Shown: one piece after another, positions 1-9,558 of the stretch
How the letters are laid out: each line of letters starts with the position of its first letter
Numbering within the stretch: position 1 is the stretch's first letter
NCBI GenBank assembly: GCA_025175895.1
Contig: CM045991.1
Coordinates: 90,321,174-90,385,173, forward strand
Length of the DNA stretch: 64,000 bases
Source of the DNA: Wurfbainia villosa
Lineage: Eukaryota > Streptophyta > Magnoliopsida > Zingiberales > Zingiberaceae
Reading direction: 5' to 3'
The notes under the pieces: generated by a model
What the model saw: only the letters and a program-made list of their open reading frames with translations
The model's database searches: none
Told to the model about the DNA's origin: nothing
Program-made: the position numbers and the translations under genes

Positions 1-24
1 CGGCCACTAGCATGACCATATTCC

Positions 25-1128
25 TTATGATATTGGCAGAAGAATTGGGGGGGGGGGGTTACGTGGGATCCCCCTATATCCTAAGGGGCATTGTAGCAGA
101 CCCTGTTGATCATAGAATTCCATCTCTCGCTCCTTCCAGGTCCTTGCAGGAGGAAGTGCTTCAGCGGCCATAATTTGTAATGGCGGTATAGGATGAGCGC
201 CCTGTAACAATGGTCGAGGCCTAGGAGCCTCTTGTTGAAAAGGTCGCACATAACCTCGACGAGGGGGTACTTGAGGGGCAGCGGGTCGAGCTCTTTCAGT
301 TGAAACTGCTGCGGCAACCCGTTCAGCTCTCCATACCTTCAATCCTTCCTCCTCGTGGATAAATTGCTCTGCACGGCATAGCAGCTCCTCATAACTATCA
401 GCAGGTTGTCTTAACAAGGAACTGAGGAAGGGGCCCTCCTTCAGCCCGTGCAGAATAGCGCCTCTGAAAGCTTCTGATCTGGCAGAGGGGATTCCCCTAG
501 CTGCAGAAGTGAATCGGTGGAGATACCCTCTAAGGGATTCTAAGTGTGCCTGGGTGATGTGCATTAGGATAGAGGCATCATGCTTATACGCCTTGCAGCT
601 GACAAACTCCTGGCTGAACATCCCCCGGAAATCAGCAAAACAAGTGATGGATCCCGGAGGCAAAGTATTGAACCATTTTTGCGCCGAGCCGGTTAAGATG
701 GTCCGGAAAATTCGACATTTGAGGGCATCAGTATAACAGTGGAGCGAGACTGCTCCGTCGAACTGTGATAGGTGCTCTTCGGGATCTGTCGAACCATCAT
801 ACTTATCTACTTGAGGATTCCGGAAGTAAGATGGGGGGACTTCAGAGAGGATGTCCATGGTAAAGGGACTGGGCTCGTAAACTTCCAGAGGTCTGGTTGA
901 CTGACTTTCGCCTTGTTCTTCCCTTCGAGTTTGGGTTAAGGGCATAGTGTTCTGAGGTGCTCTTCCCCCAAGTCCTTCTCCAGGCACTACTTCCACATTA
1001 ACGGCGGTACGAGATGGAGGAGGCATTTCTGGGGGTGGGCCTCGAGAAGAAGGTTCATCGGAATGAGGATGCAGATATCCGGTCCTTCTCCTTTCTCTAG
1101 CAAGGGCCTCTGTAATAGCGTCATCCAT
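25..1128 (-). CDS. gag: Gag polyprotein of Tat-like gypsy element (retrotransposon gag domain)
   Basis: The 367-residue protein has a Ser/Pro/Arg-rich N-terminus (about 1-110) followed by a retrotransposon gag domain (about 110-270). The domain shows the hallmark stretch KWFNTLPPGSI, then FADFRGMFSQEF, a LRGYLHRFTSAA helix and the E-LLCRAEQFI end. In the family this protein forms the cytoplasmic virus-like particle that packages element RNA. The ATG lies 107 bases after the primer site, as expected for gag. No zinc knuckle is visible. The frame ends just past a run of 11 G bases (about 48-58), so a homopolymer indel may have changed the C-terminus. There is no internal stop. Translation is not proven. 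Confidence 0.8.
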   Translation of the reverse strand: MDDAITEALARERRRTGYLHPHSDEPSSRGPPPEMPPPSRTAVNVEVVPGEGLGGRAPQNTMPLTQTRREEQGESQSTRPLEVYEPSPFTMDILSEVPPSYFRNPQVDKYDGSTDPEEHLSQFDGAVSLHCYTDALKCRIFRTILTGSAQKWFNTLPPGSITCFADFRGMFSQEFVSCKAYKHDASILMHITQAHLESLRGYLHRFTSAARGIPSARSEAFRGAILHGLKEGPFLSSLLRQPADSYEELLCRAEQFIHEEEGLKVWRAERVAAAVSTERARPAAPQVPPRRGYVRPFQQEAPRPRPLLQGAHPIPPLQIMAAEALPPARTWKEREMEFYDQQGLLQCPLGYRGIPRNPPPPILLPIS

Positions 1129-1234
1129 CAGGGCTTTTAACTGTGATGGTAGGAGAATGATGGGGCGCTCCTCCGCTGCGGAAGCAGCGGGCTGTTGTAT
1201 CTCTTCTGGTTACATCTCGACGTCCAGCTCAATG

Positions 1235-1255
1235 ATTCCCATAGACGGCGCCAAC
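1235..1255 (-). other. Primer-binding site of the left-edge gypsy element
   Basis: On the minus strand the sequence just after the LTR reads GTTGGCGCCGTCTATGGGAA. This is the characteristic Tat-lineage primer site, complementary to a tRNA 3' end (the TGGCGCC class, usually attributed to tRNA-Asp or tRNA-Arg). It primes minus-strand cDNA. It fixes the inner border of the LTR at 1256 or 1259. Confidence 0.75.
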
Positions 1256-2345
1256 TGATGCGGCGAGGAAAATTCGCTTTACCCCCTTTCGACGCGATGA
1301 AGGCACGAAGGGAGCTTTTGGGGGGGTTCTCACAGGCCGCAACAGTAAAACGGATGTAGAAGATGAAGTCAAGAAACACAAAACCCCCAAACAGACAGCG
1401 AAAACTAGAACACAAGATTTAACGTGGTTCGGAATGAGTATTCCTACTCCACGGAGGTGAGCTCTCTCACCGGGGACAATGCCCAAGCACTTTCCACTAT
1501 GAATACCCTCCTTTACGGAAAGGAAACTTCCCGAGGCGGAGGAGAAAACCTCTTACAGTTGGGTTACAAATACAAGAAAGAGTACGTGCGACTCAAGATC
1601 AAGGTCACTGCTCTTCTTCTCCGGCGAAGTGATGACAGCTCTCCTCCTTCTCCTCCTGTGTCTTCGTTTCGTGTCCGATGGAATGATTGCGGATCCCCTT
1701 TTTTTCTCCTCTCTTTTCCTTTTATCCTCCTCCTCTGATCCATCACTATCTCGTGGGCTGTCCTCATCGTACACGTGGCCACCATGTCCACCTGGAGAAT
1801 AATTCTGTTACAGGTACGAGGGGCAAAGGCTCCTCGGAATCTTTTGTGGGGACCTCTCTTTATGTTACATATCACTCCCTTATCCCTATTCCAGGAAACT
1901 AGGTTAGCCCGTCCCCCTCAACCATCTACTTCTGGTAAAACTAACGTAGTTCTCCAGCTCACGGATAGTATAGCCTTAAGGTTCATTTGGCCGGACCGAT
2001 TCTCATCCGCCCCATCTGTCTTTGGGCTTATTTGGTCGAACCAATTCTTATCCGCCCCGTTGGTCTTCTAGGCTTATTTGTTCGAACCGATTCTCATCCA
2101 CCCCGTCTGTCTTTAGGCTTATGTGGCCGAACCGATTCTCATCCGCCCCGTCTGTCTTTAGACTTATGTGGCCGAACCGATTCTCATCCGCCCCATGGGC
2201 CTTCTAAGCTTATTTGGCCGAACCAATTCTCATCCACCCCGTCGGTCTTTAGGCTTATGTGGCCGAACCGATTCTTATCCGCCCCGTCGGCCTATTTCCC
2301 AACGAAGTACCCTCGCTAACTTTCCCGTACCAATTATTTCAGGCA
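1256..2345 (-). repeat. 5' LTR of the left-edge gypsy element (outer end approximate)
   Basis: The LTR starts beside the primer site with TGATGCGG on the plus strand (LTR end CCGCATCA on the element strand). It contains a tandem array at 1985-2300. No partner LTR is in the window, so the right limit is estimated from where the sequence character changes near 2330-2400. The open frames inside it follow the repeats and do not look like genes. Confidence 0.55.
1985..2300. repeat. 45-46 bp tandem repeat, seven copies, inside an LTR
   Basis: The core GATTCTCATCCGCCCC, or a one- to three-base variant, starts at 1998, 2043, 2089, 2134, 2179, 2225 and 2270, a spacing of 45 or 46 bases. Each unit continues with a GTCTGTCTTTAGGCTTAT-like stretch and GGCCGAACC. 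Spacing is regular and copies differ by a few bases, so the array is not brand new. It lies in the upstream (U3) half of the LTR relative to transcription. Confidence 0.9.
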
Positions 2346-2359
2346 CTTGCGCCTGACCC

Positions 2360-3196
2360 GTTCCTCTCTTTTCCTTCCACTGAACCCTCTAATTGGTTCG
2401 GGTAGCACTTTGCCTATGAGCTCTTCATAAAGAAGAGGTAATGGCGGTATCAGTCCAGTTGGGTTAGGAAGAACGAACAACTGACAGTAAGTCCAATTGG
2501 GTCAGGAGAAATAGACAGTTGACAGGAATATCTGGTGGGTTGAGAATCAGACATCAAGCAGAGGAAGTCTTTTAAGGACGAATATGCTTGAGGGGGACCA
2601 AATGTGGTTCTTCATTTGAGAGGGGAGGGATTGTTGGGAGTGTTAGGAATACAATCAAAGTCTACATTAGTAAGATATGAAAAAGATCATGTGCTTATAA
2701 GATGAAGAGATATCTCCATTGGAATGAGACATTTTGGGTAAAGTTTAAAAATAAAACTATGAGGGCTTAGGTCCAAAGTGAACAATATCATACCATTGTG
2801 AAGATATGTGAATCTTATAAGTACTAACACTTGATAGCGGAAGGATCACTAGAGCACGGAGAAGAATAATATGGGGCATTCGAAGGATTGAAAAAGATGA
2901 AGAGTATCGAAGACAGTGCAACCTTAGTGGAAAATGCAAACATGCAATAAAGATGACAGGAAATATTGAAGGTGGCTCATTTGGAGAGTATCAATTACGA
3001 TCGTTGCCCAAACCATGACTAATCTATGGTTGAGTTTGAGGAATCAAGGAAGTCAACACCGTCGTGGTGCATCCTGGAGGCGATGCCAGACCCACACCAT
3101 GGTCGTGGTTGTGAACACGACCAGCCTGTGGTTTGTCCCGGAGGCGGCGAGAGCTTAAAATTTTCATATATTTATGATATTTTAGGTCAAAATGTC
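2360..3196 (+). mobile_element. Fragment of another plus-strand LTR element (3' internal end plus LTR start)
   Basis: A purine tract GAGAGGGGAGGGAT (2618-2631) is directly followed by TGTTGGGAGTGTTAGG at 2632, the arrangement of a polypurine tract followed by a 3' LTR. The stretch from about 2700 (TTAGGTCCAAAGTGAACAAT and onward) is typical of copia LTR sequence. The LTR is interrupted at 3197 by T1 and no other part of this element was recognised. Between 2301 and 2617 I see no coding sequence. Confidence 0.5.
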
Positions 3197-3297
3197 TGTT
3201 GGTGTAATCGACCCAGGTCACGATTGACCAGGACTCGAGTTTGACTCGAGTGATGTTTTGATGTTTCGACAAAAACATATGACAATGTAATTGTCAA

Positions 3298-3462
3298 GGG
3301 AAAGTCCAAGCTTGAGTCTTGGCATGAGAAGTCCAAGGGGTTTGATATTGGCTGCGTAAAGTCCAAGCGGGAGTCTTGGCAGCATAAGTCCAATGGTTGG
3401 CGGCGTAAAGTCCAAGCGGAGTCATGGCAGCGTAAGTCCAATGTGCCTTGGTGGTGTAAACA
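3298..3462 (+). repeat. Array of short hairpin units (GTCCAAG...CTTGGC) in T1 LTR
   Basis: About five units each carry AGTCCAAG or AGTCCAAT followed 5-20 bases later by GTCTTGGC or a near form. CCAAG and CTTGG can pair, so each complete unit can fold into a small stem-loop. The same array occurs in the T1 3' LTR (8254-8405), T2 (rc, 26885-27075), T3 (39945-40200, 50440-50790) and F (rc, 17975-18245). Number and spacing of units differ between copies. Confidence 0.75.
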
Positions 3463-3821
3463 CCGTTAGCATGACATAGCCGACGGAAGCACCTAGAGGC
3501 TAGCGCGATGGATGAACAAGTCATGGATGACTTGGAGGGATCCGAGAGGTGTGAGGCTGATGGAGGTGGCTAGAAGGCTTAGGTCTAGGCTAAGGGTGGT
3601 CTAGCAAGTATGGGTGCACCATACTTGGGTTAAAACCTTATTTTTGAGGTTGGCAGTCGACTGGCATTATGGCCGGTTCGACTACCGTGAGTCGACTTGA
3701 GTCGACCGCCGCTTTAGAGTCGAAATGCTGGCTCGATCGCTCATCGATGATCGCCACCCAATGTCGAAGATCGCGTGAGCCGATCGCCGGGCCACGGCGC
3801 TAAGGGGCCGATCGCGCAATG

Positions 3822-3839
3822 TTGGCAGTCGACTGCCAA
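3822..3839. repeat. 18-bp perfect palindrome around a GTCGAC core in T1 LTR
   Basis: The sequence TTGGCAGTCGACTGCCAA equals its own reverse complement. It is repeated unchanged in the T1 3' LTR at 8797-8814. Ten-base versions (CAGTCGACTG) lie at 3654-3663, 3900-3909 and 3921-3930. Function is unknown. Confidence 0.9.
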
Positions 3840-3957
3840 GAGATCCGTTGGAGTTTTTCCAGCGTGGATCGAGCCGTTGTCTCACGACAACAGTGGCATC
3901 AGTCGACTGGTGACTTATGGCAGTCGACTGATGGGCGGAAATCCAGGTCGCACGCAA

Positions 3958-3967
3958 GGATAAAAGG
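3958..3967 (+). promoter_or_regulatory. Candidate TATA box of T1 LTR
   Basis: GGATAAAAGG lies about 500 bases before the LTR end and is kept in the 3' LTR near 8932-8941. It sits at the position where T3 and the C/D LTRs carry clearer TATA boxes. The match is moderate and no start site was seen. Confidence 0.4.
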
Positions 3968-4471
3968 AGCTCGATGGGAGGGTTTTTGGCATCAGTTCTT
4001 AAGCGATTTCTTGGACGTTTTTGAGGCGATTTGCTGCTGCAAATCAGGGTCTTCAACCACGGTTCAAGCGATCAACAAGCAAGTAATCCAAAGGCATTTG
4101 TAAAGTTGTTTTCTTTACTAGTTTTGCATTGTATTATTGTATTTGCTTGTATTCCTTTCGTTTATTGTTGTAAACATTTGTACGAGGTTTCTTCACCTCC
4201 GACTTGTTGTCGAGAAGGAGTTTATTGATTAGTGATTGCATTGGCGTCGCTAGAGCTCATTAGAGCTCGATCCGTGGAGTAGGAACTATGTGGTTCCGAA
4301 CCACGTTAAATCTTCGTGTTATTGTGTTTGTGATTGTGTTTCGTTATTGTTATCATATATATATTCCGCTGTGCTAACGAAACTTATAGACACGAACACA
4401 CGATCGAATTCCATCTACGAACGGTCAAACGCTATTCACCCCCCTCTAGCGGGCGCACAGGTCCCAACAAG

Positions 4472-4483
4472 TGGTATCAGAGC
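4472..4483 (+). other. Primer-binding site of T1 (initiator-Met tRNA)
   Basis: TGGTATCAGAGC follows the LTR by two bases. It is the standard copia primer site, complementary to the 3' end of plant initiator methionine tRNA. Confidence 0.93.
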
Positions 4484-4520
4484 CCGGGGCTCTTCTACGG
4501 ATTAACAACCCGGAGTCAAG

Positions 4521-6251
4521 ATGCTAGAGGAAAAGATGGAAATCCAAGGACATTTGGGATGGGATATCAACACACCTATCCCCTATACCTTCTATGGACA
4601 AGAAGGGTTTAAGCAATGGAAGTCAAGAATTGAAGACTTCCTAATGATGAGGGACTTCGAAGAATGATCTATCTTGATGGAGGGTTTTAGCTATCCAATA
4701 GGACCAAAGGGAGGGTTCCTCAAGAAGAAGAAGTGGAGTGAAGATCAACTCCAAGCCTTCGAGAAAAACAAGAAGGTAATCAAATTCATTTTTGATTTAA
4801 TTCCTAATGACCTCTTGTGTAGCCTAGGTGACTATGTGGATGCCAAGGAGCTATGGAGCGATTTGGCCAAGCTTCATGAAAATTCATCATCAATCCAAGA
4901 AGAAGAAGAAGAAGAAGAAGAGGAGTGCTCACCCTCTCAAGCTCAAGCAAGCACATCCCCATCTAAAGAGCTTGAGGAGTCGGAAGTTGATAGGGAGTCG
5001 ACTTCCGGATCGGAGAAAGAAGAGGTGGAAGAGGTGGAAGAAGCATCCACCTCAAGGATTGAGGGGGAGGAGAGAACTTCCATACCGGAGCCGGAACAAA
5101 TTCAAGAAGAAGTCTCAACCTCCGGGAGGAATGAAGAATCCACTCCAATCACCACATCCACCATAGGTAACTCAAACATATCAATTTGTAATAAAAATCA
5201 TATCATATGTTTTGAGTGTAGAGAAGCCGGGCACTACAAGAGCAAGTGCCCAAAGAAGGTTAGGAAAGCTCCACCGACACCAAAAGTCAAGGATGCCGAT
5301 GCCCCAAGTCAAAAGAGCAAGGAGCATATCATATGCTTCAAGTGCAACTCAAAGGGGCATTACCGGAGTCAATGTCCTAGGGGGAGCAAAAAGACCCAAG
5401 AAGGAGCTATACATGTAGGGGGAGCCTCCAAGGCAAACCCTAAGGTATATTTCAATAATGCACCTTCTAGATTTAATAGTCAAAAGCATGCTAGGAATTT
5501 TAATTCCCTTGCAATTCATAAAGAGCATGCTAGAAGTAAGGAATTTTTCTTAGGTGCTAAAAATGTTTACCTTAGGAGTAAGGAGAAATTTGGGACTAAT
5601 GTCCCTAAAAATATTTTACCTAAGGAATCAATTAGGAAAATAGGAGAACATCTAGATCTAAATCCTAAATGGACTAAGCATATGCCTAGAAAGTCTCATG
5701 CCCATGGTTTAAATCAAAATTCTAAAATTGGGAAATTAGAATTAGAGAATCAAGTCTTGAGGTCAAGGCTTGAAAAACTTGAAAAGACCCTAAATAAGAT
5801 ACAAAATCAATTTAAAGGGTCTAGTGGTCAAAATCAAGGGTCCAAAAGTCAAAGTCAACACCTAGGACCTAAGAGTCAAAAGTCAACCAAGGGCAAGCAA
5901 GGTTTGGGTCACAAACCTAAGCCTAAAGTGACTTATCATAGTGTCCCATTTGACTATGGAACACAAACTAGGTCTAGGAAGACCAAGGTCAATAGGAAAG
6001 TCATCCCTAAGGTTGACCAAAGGTTGTGCCTAGTGGCTAGGGTTTCTATGAAACCTAGGGTGGCCACTAAGAAGGTTGCAAGGGGAGTTACCCCTAGAGT
6101 CAACCTAGGTAAGACCCAAATGACCAAGGCTAACAAGCCTAGGAGGGTCATTAGGAAGGTATCTAGGGAGGTTATTCCTAAGGAATACCTAATTAACCTT
6201 AGGAGCTCAAATCGGTTTTGGGTTCCTAAGAGCGTGATTGATTCACGCTAG
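4521..6251 (+). pseudogene. gag: Gag-like protein of T1 with two zinc knuckles; one early stop codon
   Basis: The frame runs 577 codons with a single break: TGA at 4665-4667 (codon 49), where T3 has TGG for Trp. The N-terminus (1-120: INTPIPYTFYG, FKQWKSRIEDFLMMRDFE, MEGFSYPIGPKGGF, NKKVIKFIFDLIPND) resembles copia gag. An acidic Glu/Ser-rich region (about 125-220) contains a GAA-repeat poly-Glu tract. Two CCHC knuckles follow: CFECREAGHYKSKC (230-243) and CFKCNSKGHYRSQC (272-285). A coiled-coil stretch lies near 402-432. The C-terminus is very basic, with three related R-x-V-I/T-P motifs near 492, 520 and 549, and ends NRFWVPKSVIDSR. The expected role is RNA packaging in the particle. No pol follows. 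Confidence 0.85.
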
Positions 6252-8145
6252 ATGGGTTTAGGGTGTGCCAACCTTGATTGGATGGGTAGTTAACTCAACC
6301 ATGGTAAAGGTGACACTTTAGGATATTTTCAAGGTTATGGTTACCTTGGAAATAGATTTGAATCAATATCCTAAAAGATTTTAGGATGTGCCAATGCACT
6401 TTTGAAATTAAGAAAAATCAATTAAATTGGCACAATTTAGGTTTAGAGGTTAGTGTGCCATTTTGGGTTTTTGGTACACTTGGGAGATTAGGTTAATATG
6501 GTAAAATATGATTAATCCCAACAAATGACAATTAATATTAAAATTTAGGTATTATTATACCTATATATTTTATATGCCATGCTTTGTTTTCCATATAACA
6601 TGCCATGACATTATGCTTACTTTTAATCATTTTATATGTCATGTTCATGTTTTAGGATTAAGGTTTTAAATGTCATGTGTTTTTAGATTTCATCTTATGC
6701 CATGACATCATGATTATGAGCATATGCTTATTTATATCATCATTAATGCCATAATCATTCATGTATTTAAGAAAAATTTTGATTGAAATTGATTTAAGGA
6801 CTATGGCATGACTTGAAGTCCCATTCATAAGGGAATCAAGTAGGGTTGCCTTAGAAGATGCATGAAACCCTAGTTTTAAATGAACCAAAACCCACATCTC
6901 ACATCCAATTGACATGTATGTGTATTTATACACCCTAGATATATGTGAGATGCTAGGATATGAGTTAAGTTCAAGGTGCATAGTTTTTGCATCTAGATGA
7001 ACTAAAACTCATCTAATTTCAAATGTGGATCATTAGGAAAGCTTGTGTACAAGTCATATGCATAGAGCCCAAGGAATATGATCCAAAACATGGTTTTGAA
7101 ATCATTTTAAAATCAATTTAGAAAACCTTGGTGAAGTCTATCTTTTGATAGCAATCACCATTGATGAAGTTGATACAAAATAGGGCCAAAACATTGAAAA
7201 TTTCAATGGTTTTGAGTTTTGTATCAAACTCACTATTTTATGGGTAAAATAATTTTCAAATATTTTTCACCCATTGTAATGACTATAAGTAATATACGTA
7301 TCAAATTTTATGATTTTTCAAATTACGTATAATTACTTATGTTTTTCCAAATCTCGATATTGATAGTTGAAATTCGGAAATTTGAATGACGATCCGCCTC
7401 TTGGTGGCAATGATCGATATGGGTGGCAGTCGACTGATTACTGTCAGGAGTCGATTGCCAGGTCTGATTTCGGGTTAACAAAGTTTGTTTAGCCCGTGTT
7501 CAGCTATGGAAAAGGTTCCTAATCACTCTTAACCCTAGGATATGCTTTAGGAAGTATTATAAAGGGTGAAAATCCATTGGATATGGATTAGGAGCTGTGT
7601 TAGGTCAAAGTATCAAATTTAGGGTGAGTGAAAGTTCTATGTTGAACTTAGAACCTTAATTTTGATGGTTTAGAGTTCCTATTGGCTTAGGGGCTTCCCA
7701 AGGACATTGTTGGTGCAATGGTCAAGGGGAAGCAAGCCTTTAAGGGGAGGTATCCATCTTGGGATGATGGATGTGTTTTTCTACTTGAAGAGGAGAAGTT
7801 ATTGGGAGAGTATCATCAATTGGGAAAATTGATGGGTTTTTGATACCCAATTTGGAAATTGGGAGAGAGTATAGGATTTCCTCTCTTGAGTGATATGTGA
7901 ATTATCATTAGGAAGATGGTAGGCATCCTAGGTATTTATTTTTGGATCAAGGGGGAGATTGTAAGATCTCATTGGGACATGAGACATTGACCTCCTTGGA
8001 GAGTAAACCTTTTTGATGTTAGTCAAAAAGGGGGAGAATGTTTGGGGGAGAACATTTGGAGAGTGTTTACCAATTTGGGATAATTGGTAAGGGATTTGAG
8101 TTAGTGGTCTAACTCAAATGATTTGTTTGGTTTTTGTCAAACATT
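6252..8145 (+). other. Conserved non-coding 3' region of T1
   Basis: No coding domain is seen on either strand. The sequence is AT-rich and can be followed in T2 (rc, 27314-29163) and T3 (43118-44525 plus 49780-50281), so it is part of the family structure. It holds one exact CAGTCGACTG (7427-7436) and several internal purine tracts such as AAGGGGGAGATTGT near 7950 and AAAAAGGGGGAGAATG near 8026. The short open frames present do not agree between copies. Confidence 0.7.
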
Positions 8146-8159
8146 AAAAAGGGGGAGAT
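8146..8159 (+). other. Polypurine tract of T1
   Basis: AAAAAGGGGGAGAT immediately precedes the 3' LTR start TGTTGG. In LTR elements this is the primer for plus-strand DNA synthesis. Confidence 0.88.
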
Positions 8160-9057
8160 TGTTGGTGCAATCGGCCCAGGTCACGATTGACTAGGACTCG
8201 AGTGATGTTTTGATGTTTTGACAAAAACATATGACAATGTAATTGTCAAGGGAAAGTCCAAGATTGAGTCTTGGCATGAGAAGTCCAAGGGGTTTGATAT
8301 TGGCTGTGTAAAGTCCAAGCGGGAGTCTTGGCAGCATAAGTCCAATGGTTGGCGGCGTAAAGTCCAAGCGGAGTCTTGGCGGCGTAAGTCCAATGTGCCT
8401 TGGCGGTGTAGACACCGTTAGCATGACATAGTCGACGGAAGCACCTAGAGGCTAGCGCGATGGATGAACAAGTCATGGATGACTTGGAGGGATCCGAGAG
8501 GCGTGAGGCTGATGGAGGTGGCGAAGGCTTAGGTCTAGGCTAAGGGTGGTCTAGCAAGTATGGGGGCACCATACTTAGGTTAAAACCTCATTTTTGAGGT
8601 TGGCAGTCGACTGGCATTATGGCCGGTTATTTGCCGGTTTAGAGCGAAATGCTCGGCGATCGTACTCATTGGAAGCGATCGGTGTCGATGTCGGCAATGA
8701 TCGGCAAGGGTCGGCGATCATTGCCGATCAATGTCGAGCACGCAGCGCTCGTAGGCCGTGGCGATCGGCTACGAGTCTTGCGATCGATTGCCAATGTTGG
8801 CAGTCGACTGCCAAGAGATCCGTTGGAGTTTTTCCAACGTGGATCGAGCCATTGTCTCACGACAACAGTGGCATCAGTCGACTGGTGACTTATGGCAGTC
8901 GACTGATGGGCGGAAACCCAGGTCGCGCACAAGGATAAAAGGAGCTCGACGGGAGGGTTTTTGGCATCAGTTCTTAAGCGATTTCTTGGACGTTTTTGAG
9001 GCGATTTGTTGTTGCAAATCAGGGTCTTCAACCACGGTTCAAGTGATCAACAAGCAA
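8160..9057 (+). repeat. 3' LTR of T1, truncated
   Basis: It begins TGTTGGTGCAATCGG and follows the 5' LTR to GATCAACAAGCAA at 9057, losing roughly the last 380 bases. The segment 8620-8795 differs strongly from the 5' LTR while both sides of it match closely. The cut end joins a short filler and then element B. Confidence 0.88.
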
Positions 9058-9067
9058 CCATATGAAC

Positions 9068-9515
9068 AAGAACTTCATTGACATATCTATATATGCAGAG
9101 AACCATATGAAGTCTTACGGCTGGTCACTCTAATGAACTAGTTACCATAACTAGCATCCACGATTAACTCCGGACATCACAATGTCTCCAGTCAGTGAGA
9201 ATCAGCTGCTTGGATACACCAAGGAGTATACCTCGTGCTAGTATCGATAGAATTGATGTTGTCCAAATCCATCAATTCATCGACTAGGGATAATTTCGAT
9301 ACATCGCAATTACACATGTAGAGACACTCACTAGTATTGATCCAATCACAAATTCTCTCATGCTGTGAATCGTATCGTGGACATTTAGTAAATGAGTTTA
9401 AGATCTAATCAAATACATGAAAACATGTATACTCAAATAGTGAATCTTCATTTATCATATAAATGGTTCAAACATAAGATGATTGCCTTAGGACATCTCT
9501 CATATGTTACTAACA
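9068..9515 (-). repeat. 3' LTR of element B, truncated to about 450 bp
   Basis: It matches the last 450 bases of the 14576-16785 LTR from AAGAACTTCATTGAC to TACTAACA. On the element strand it starts TGTTAGTAACATATGAG. The purine tract lies immediately inside, at 9516-9530. Confidence 0.9.
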
Positions 9516-9530
9516 AACTCCCACTTGGCC
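9516..9530 (-). other. Polypurine tract of element B
   Basis: Read on the minus strand, GGCCAAGTGGGAGTT abuts the LTR start TGTTAGTAA. The same tract is at the equivalent place in B2 (57392-57406). Confidence 0.75.
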
Positions 9531-9558
9531 TAATGCCAATTGCTACGGTATCTAATAC

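Larger units (their letters stand above)
1..2345 (-). mobile_element. Tat-like Ty3/gypsy retrotransposon, 5' part, cut by the window edge
   Basis: Reading on the minus strand the order is LTR, primer-binding site, then gag, so this is the 5' end of an element whose pol lies beyond the left edge. The gag type and the primer site starting TTGGCGCCG fit the Tat lineage of Ty3/gypsy. The outer (right) limit of the LTR is not certain, because a different element's 3' end begins by about 2400. No target duplication can be tested. Confidence is high for class and orientation, lower for the right end. Confidence 0.7.
3197..4469 (+). repeat. 5' LTR of T1
   Basis: This 1273-bp repeat begins TGTTGGTGTAATCG and ends GGTCCCAACA, with the primer site two bases later. 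It contains an array of GTCCAAG...CTTGGC hairpins (about 3305-3460) and four exact CAGTCGACTG palindromes. The 3' LTR matches it closely except in one segment near 3665-3820. Confidence 0.9.
3197..9057 (+). mobile_element. T1: gag-only (non-autonomous) copia-type LTR retrotransposon, 3' LTR truncated
   Basis: Two similar LTRs (3197-4469 and 8160-9057) flank an initiator-Met primer site, a gag-like frame and about 1.9 kb of non-coding DNA ending in a polypurine tract. No protease, integrase or reverse-transcriptase sequence is present on either strand, so it would need pol from another element. The 3' LTR stops at 9057, where it joins element B. The target duplication therefore cannot be checked (left flank ATGTC). 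T2 and T3 are other copies of the family. Confidence 0.85.

Noticed and set aside
1980..2356. Open frames encoding repeated RTDSHPPRLSLGLCG peptides
   Set aside because: They only read the 45-bp tandem repeat in different frames. There is no domain and they lie in an LTR.
4472..4483. Match to tRNA-Met
   Set aside because: Only the 12 bases of the primer site match, and no cloverleaf is present; none of the primer sites in the window is a tRNA gene.
4900..4924. GAA-repeat microsatellite in T1 gag
   Set aside because: It codes for Glu within an acidic region that all T gag copies share, so the run is ordinary expansion.
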